From Phycisphaerae bacterium (GTDB taxonomy: Bacteria > Planctomycetota > Phycisphaerae > Sedimentisphaerales > Anaerohalosphaeraceae), in assembly GCA_012517095.1 (NCBI GenBank), contig JAAYVQ010000477.1:1-33020 (forward strand): a DNA stretch of 33,020 bases, read 5' to 3'. Below are positions 31,366-33,020 of the stretch, one piece after another. Each line of letters starts with the position of its first letter. The first letter of the stretch is position 1. Below the pieces are notes generated by a model, which had not been told where the DNA came from, made no database searches, and worked only from the letters and a program-made list of their open reading frames with translations. A program made the position numbers and the translations under genes.

Positions 31366-32043
31366 TCATGGCCGTCCCTCCGGAGGATATCCGGGTTCAT
31401 TGTCCGGATGGGTAATCCACTGTTCGGTGCGGATTTTCCACGCCGGCGCCCCTTGACGGATGTAATAGTCCAAAGACTCATCGGAAACCAGCCGCCCCAT
31501 CATGGTCTTTCGACGATCGGCGTCCGGCTCAATCTGGATCAGCCGACGACGAGTAACTTCCAGATCCTCGACAAATCGGCCGTGTGCCTCCGTGAATAAG
31601 TCTTCCAGCTTCCTGCGTACATGGCCAGCATACGCCGGGCAATTTCCATCGGTACTGATGGCGATCTGCAGCGGCCCCCGATGAACCACCGCCGGCACAA
31701 AGAAATCACAGAGCTCCGGCACATCGACGACATTGCACAAGACCTCCAGTTGCTGGCAGTCGGAATAAATCTGCTTGTTAAGGTCCGGATCATTCGTAGC
31801 CGCAACGGCCAACAGAGCCCCCGCCAGATATTCTTTGGAGTATCGGGCTTGAATCATCTCAACATTCGGCCGATTCGCGATGGTTGAAAAAGCGGGATCA
31901 ATATGCAGAGCAACCACAACAACGCGGGCCCCCGTCTCCGCTAAAGTCTGCGCCTTTCGCGCTCCAACCGTCCCGGCCCCGATCACCACGGCCTTGCGGC
32001 CGGCCAGGTTCAGAAAGATCGGATACTTGAACTTACCCCCCAT
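31366..32043 (-). CDS. Precorrin-2 dehydrogenase / siroheme synthase N-terminal domain protein
   Basis: The 225-residue protein matches the Met8/CysG N-terminal module that oxidises precorrin-2 to sirohydrochlorin with NAD and may insert iron to give siroheme. The NAD-binding loop is GAGTVGARK (22-30). The active-site region shows ATNDPDLN (82-89), LCNVVDVPELCDFFVP (102-117; D107 is the usual catalytic Asp) and RGPLQIAISTDGNCPAYAGHVRRKLE. In many relatives a Ser precedes Pro in this last motif (GxSPxxA); here it is C135-P136. The methyltransferase half of CysG is absent. GGAGG precedes the ATG. It follows the ychF stop by 20 bases, so the two are probably co-transcribed. Confidence 0.9.
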   Translation of the reverse strand: MGGKFKYPIFLNLAGRKAVVIGAGTVGARKAQTLAETGARVVVVALHIDPAFSTIANRPNVEMIQARYSKEYLAGALLAVAATNDPDLNKQIYSDCQQLEVLCNVVDVPELCDFFVPAVVHRGPLQIAISTDGNCPAYAGHVRRKLEDLFTEAHGRFVEDLEVTRRRLIQIEPDADRRKTMMGRLVSDESLDYYIRQGAPAWKIRTEQWITHPDNEPGYPPEGRP

Positions 32044-32063
32044 GATACCTCCGTTGCCTGACT

Positions 32064-33020
32064 CTATACGTTAAATCGGTAACAAATGATGTCGCCATCC
32101 TGCACGATGTACCCTTTGCCCTCCAGCCGCATCTTGCCGGCGGCTTTACAGCCCTTCTCGTCGCCGTACTGCTGCATATCGGCATACGCAATCGTTTCGG
32201 CCCGTATAAAACCCCGCTTGATATCGCTGTGCACTTTACCTGCCGCATCGTGGGCAGTAGTCCCCTTCGGGATCGGCCATGCCCGTACCTCGTCTTTGCC
32301 CACCGTCAGAAAACTGATCAACCCCAGCGTTGCGTAACAGCTTTGCATAAACTGTACCGCCGCCGGCCGAGTGATCCCCAGATCCGTCATAAATTCCTTG
32401 CGACTGGTCGGGTCTAATTGCGAAAGCTCGTACTCCAGTGGCGCGCACAGCGTAACCACCTGCGTCTGGGGATCGATCGTCCGCGATAAATCGAATTTCC
32501 GGTCCCGCTGGTTCTCGGCTACATTGATCGCTACCACCATCGGTTTAACCGTGAAAAATCCCAGCGACCGGATCACGGCCAGATCCTGTTCGTTGTGGAT
32601 GGCCGACCGAATTGGTTTCTCCGATTCGATCGCTTCCTGAAGCCGTTTCTGCAACTCCAGCTCCGCTTTATCCTGGGCCTGTGTTTTCGATGGTTTGTTG
32701 ACTTGCTTTTCCAGCCGCTCGATCCGCGTACACACCAGTTCCAGATCCGCCAGCAACAACTCGGTACGGAGGTTATTGAGATCGCGTGCCGGATCGGCAT
32801 CAGCCGCATACGCCCCCACGACCAGTACAAACAGATCGACCGTCCGTACCTGCGACAATAGCCGTCGTGCCGCCGTCCGCCCGTGGTCATCGGCGAACGA
32901 CAGTCCCGGCAAATCTAAGCAATCCACCGTCGCATGGACCGTTTTGTGCGGTTGGTATAACTTCGTCAGCCAATCTAACCGTTCGTCGGGAACCGGAACA
33001 ATCAGCTCCTCGATATTCAC
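32064..33020 (-). CDS. ychF: YchF/OLA1-like P-loop ATPase, C-terminal part (start beyond window)
   Basis: The frame is open to the window edge, so the P-loop and true start lie outside. The visible 318 residues align with E. coli YchF from about DPRLDQLAEIVKP onward: PDERLDWLTKLYQPHKTVHATVDCLDLPGL, a helical hairpin insert, PMVVAINVAE (nucleotide specificity loop) and a full TGS end (FLTVGKDEVRAWPIPKG, GKMRLEGKGYIVQDGD, RFNV). YchF-type proteins hydrolyse ATP, bind the ribosome and respond to oxidative stress. After DLPGL the usual KGASKGEGLGNxFL is replaced by SFADDHGRTAARRLL, so the switch II region is markedly divergent. The first codon shown in the window (GTG) should not be taken as the start. 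Confidence 0.9.
   Translation of the reverse strand: MNIEELIVPVPDERLDWLTKLYQPHKTVHATVDCLDLPGLSFADDHGRTAARRLLSQVRTVDLFVLVVGAYAADADPARDLNNLRTELLLADLELVCTRIERLEKQVNKPSKTQAQDKAELELQKRLQEAIESEKPIRSAIHNEQDLAVIRSLGFFTVKPMVVAINVAENQRDRKFDLSRTIDPQTQVVTLCAPLEYELSQLDPTSRKEFMTDLGITRPAAVQFMQSCYATLGLISFLTVGKDEVRAWPIPKGTTAHDAAGKVHSDIKRGFIRAETIAYADMQQYGDEKGCKAAGKMRLEGKGYIVQDGDIICYRFNV

Noticed and set aside
1-33020. CRISPR arrays, tRNA or rRNA genes, insertion sequences, toxin-antitoxin or restriction systems
   Set aside because: No regularly spaced repeats, cloverleaf-like sequence, transposase motifs or paired small toxin genes were seen on either strand by eye.

Overview
The window looks like chromosomal DNA from a Gram-negative-type bacterium of moderate GC (roughly low-to-mid 50s %, estimated by eye). 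My best guess is Planctomycetota, perhaps Phycisphaerae. This is an inference from the protein families: a CotH / VTC-domain / DUF4956 module, a GH10-like protein of a type I associate with planctomycetes, the small proteins at 5398-5889 and 17252-17515, a PD40-TPR protein with a CxxCH haem motif, and kdsA (lipid A-KDO synthesis). No rRNA, tRNA, CRISPR, insertion sequence or prophage was seen.

Layout. Bases 1-1828 (+) carry the 3' end of a CotH-like gene, a VTC-type polyphosphate polymerase domain gene and a DUF4956 membrane protein, followed by a secreted coiled-coil protein and a strong terminator (2669-2703). Bases 2706-8727 are all on the minus strand: a CDF metal transporter; a chain GH10-like -> ComEA-like -> conserved protein -> lipoprotein -> homocysteine S-methyltransferase whose last three genes are joined by 4-nt ATGA overlaps; and an ECF sigma factor overlapping a small membrane protein. 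Then come an amidohydrolase-like gene (+) and a minus-strand Rrf2-MazG pair. From a good promoter at 10758-10785 a long plus-strand run follows: leuS, CYTH protein, diacylglycerol-kinase-like lipid kinase, kdsA, radical SAM protein, a small acidic protein and a XerC-like recombinase, ending in a terminator at 18627-18656.

Bases 18669-22695 (-) encode a CHASE4-type sensor kinase coupled to a receiver-kinase protein, preceded by a disordered acidic protein. Bases 22997-27356 (+) hold the haem/PD40/TPR protein (near-consensus sigma70 promoter), a beta-CASP nuclease and a DUF4186 protein. The rest holds threonine aldolase, a lipoprotein, an RRM-CBS-receiver trio, another lipoprotein, a precorrin-2 dehydrogenase and the 3' part of a divergent ychF.

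How it fits together. Most genes are housekeeping: translation (leuS, ychF), one-carbon/methionine metabolism, LPS (kdsA), membrane lipid phosphorylation, siroheme, chromosome resolution and RNA processing. The less ordinary material is the CotH-VTC-DUF4956 module, a GH10-fold protein that appears to lack both catalytic glutamates, an amidohydrolase that appears to lack two metal/catalytic residues, an ECF sigma factor overlapping a small membrane protein, and a single-haem PD40-TPR protein. All domain calls are by eye; no search or structure prediction was run.
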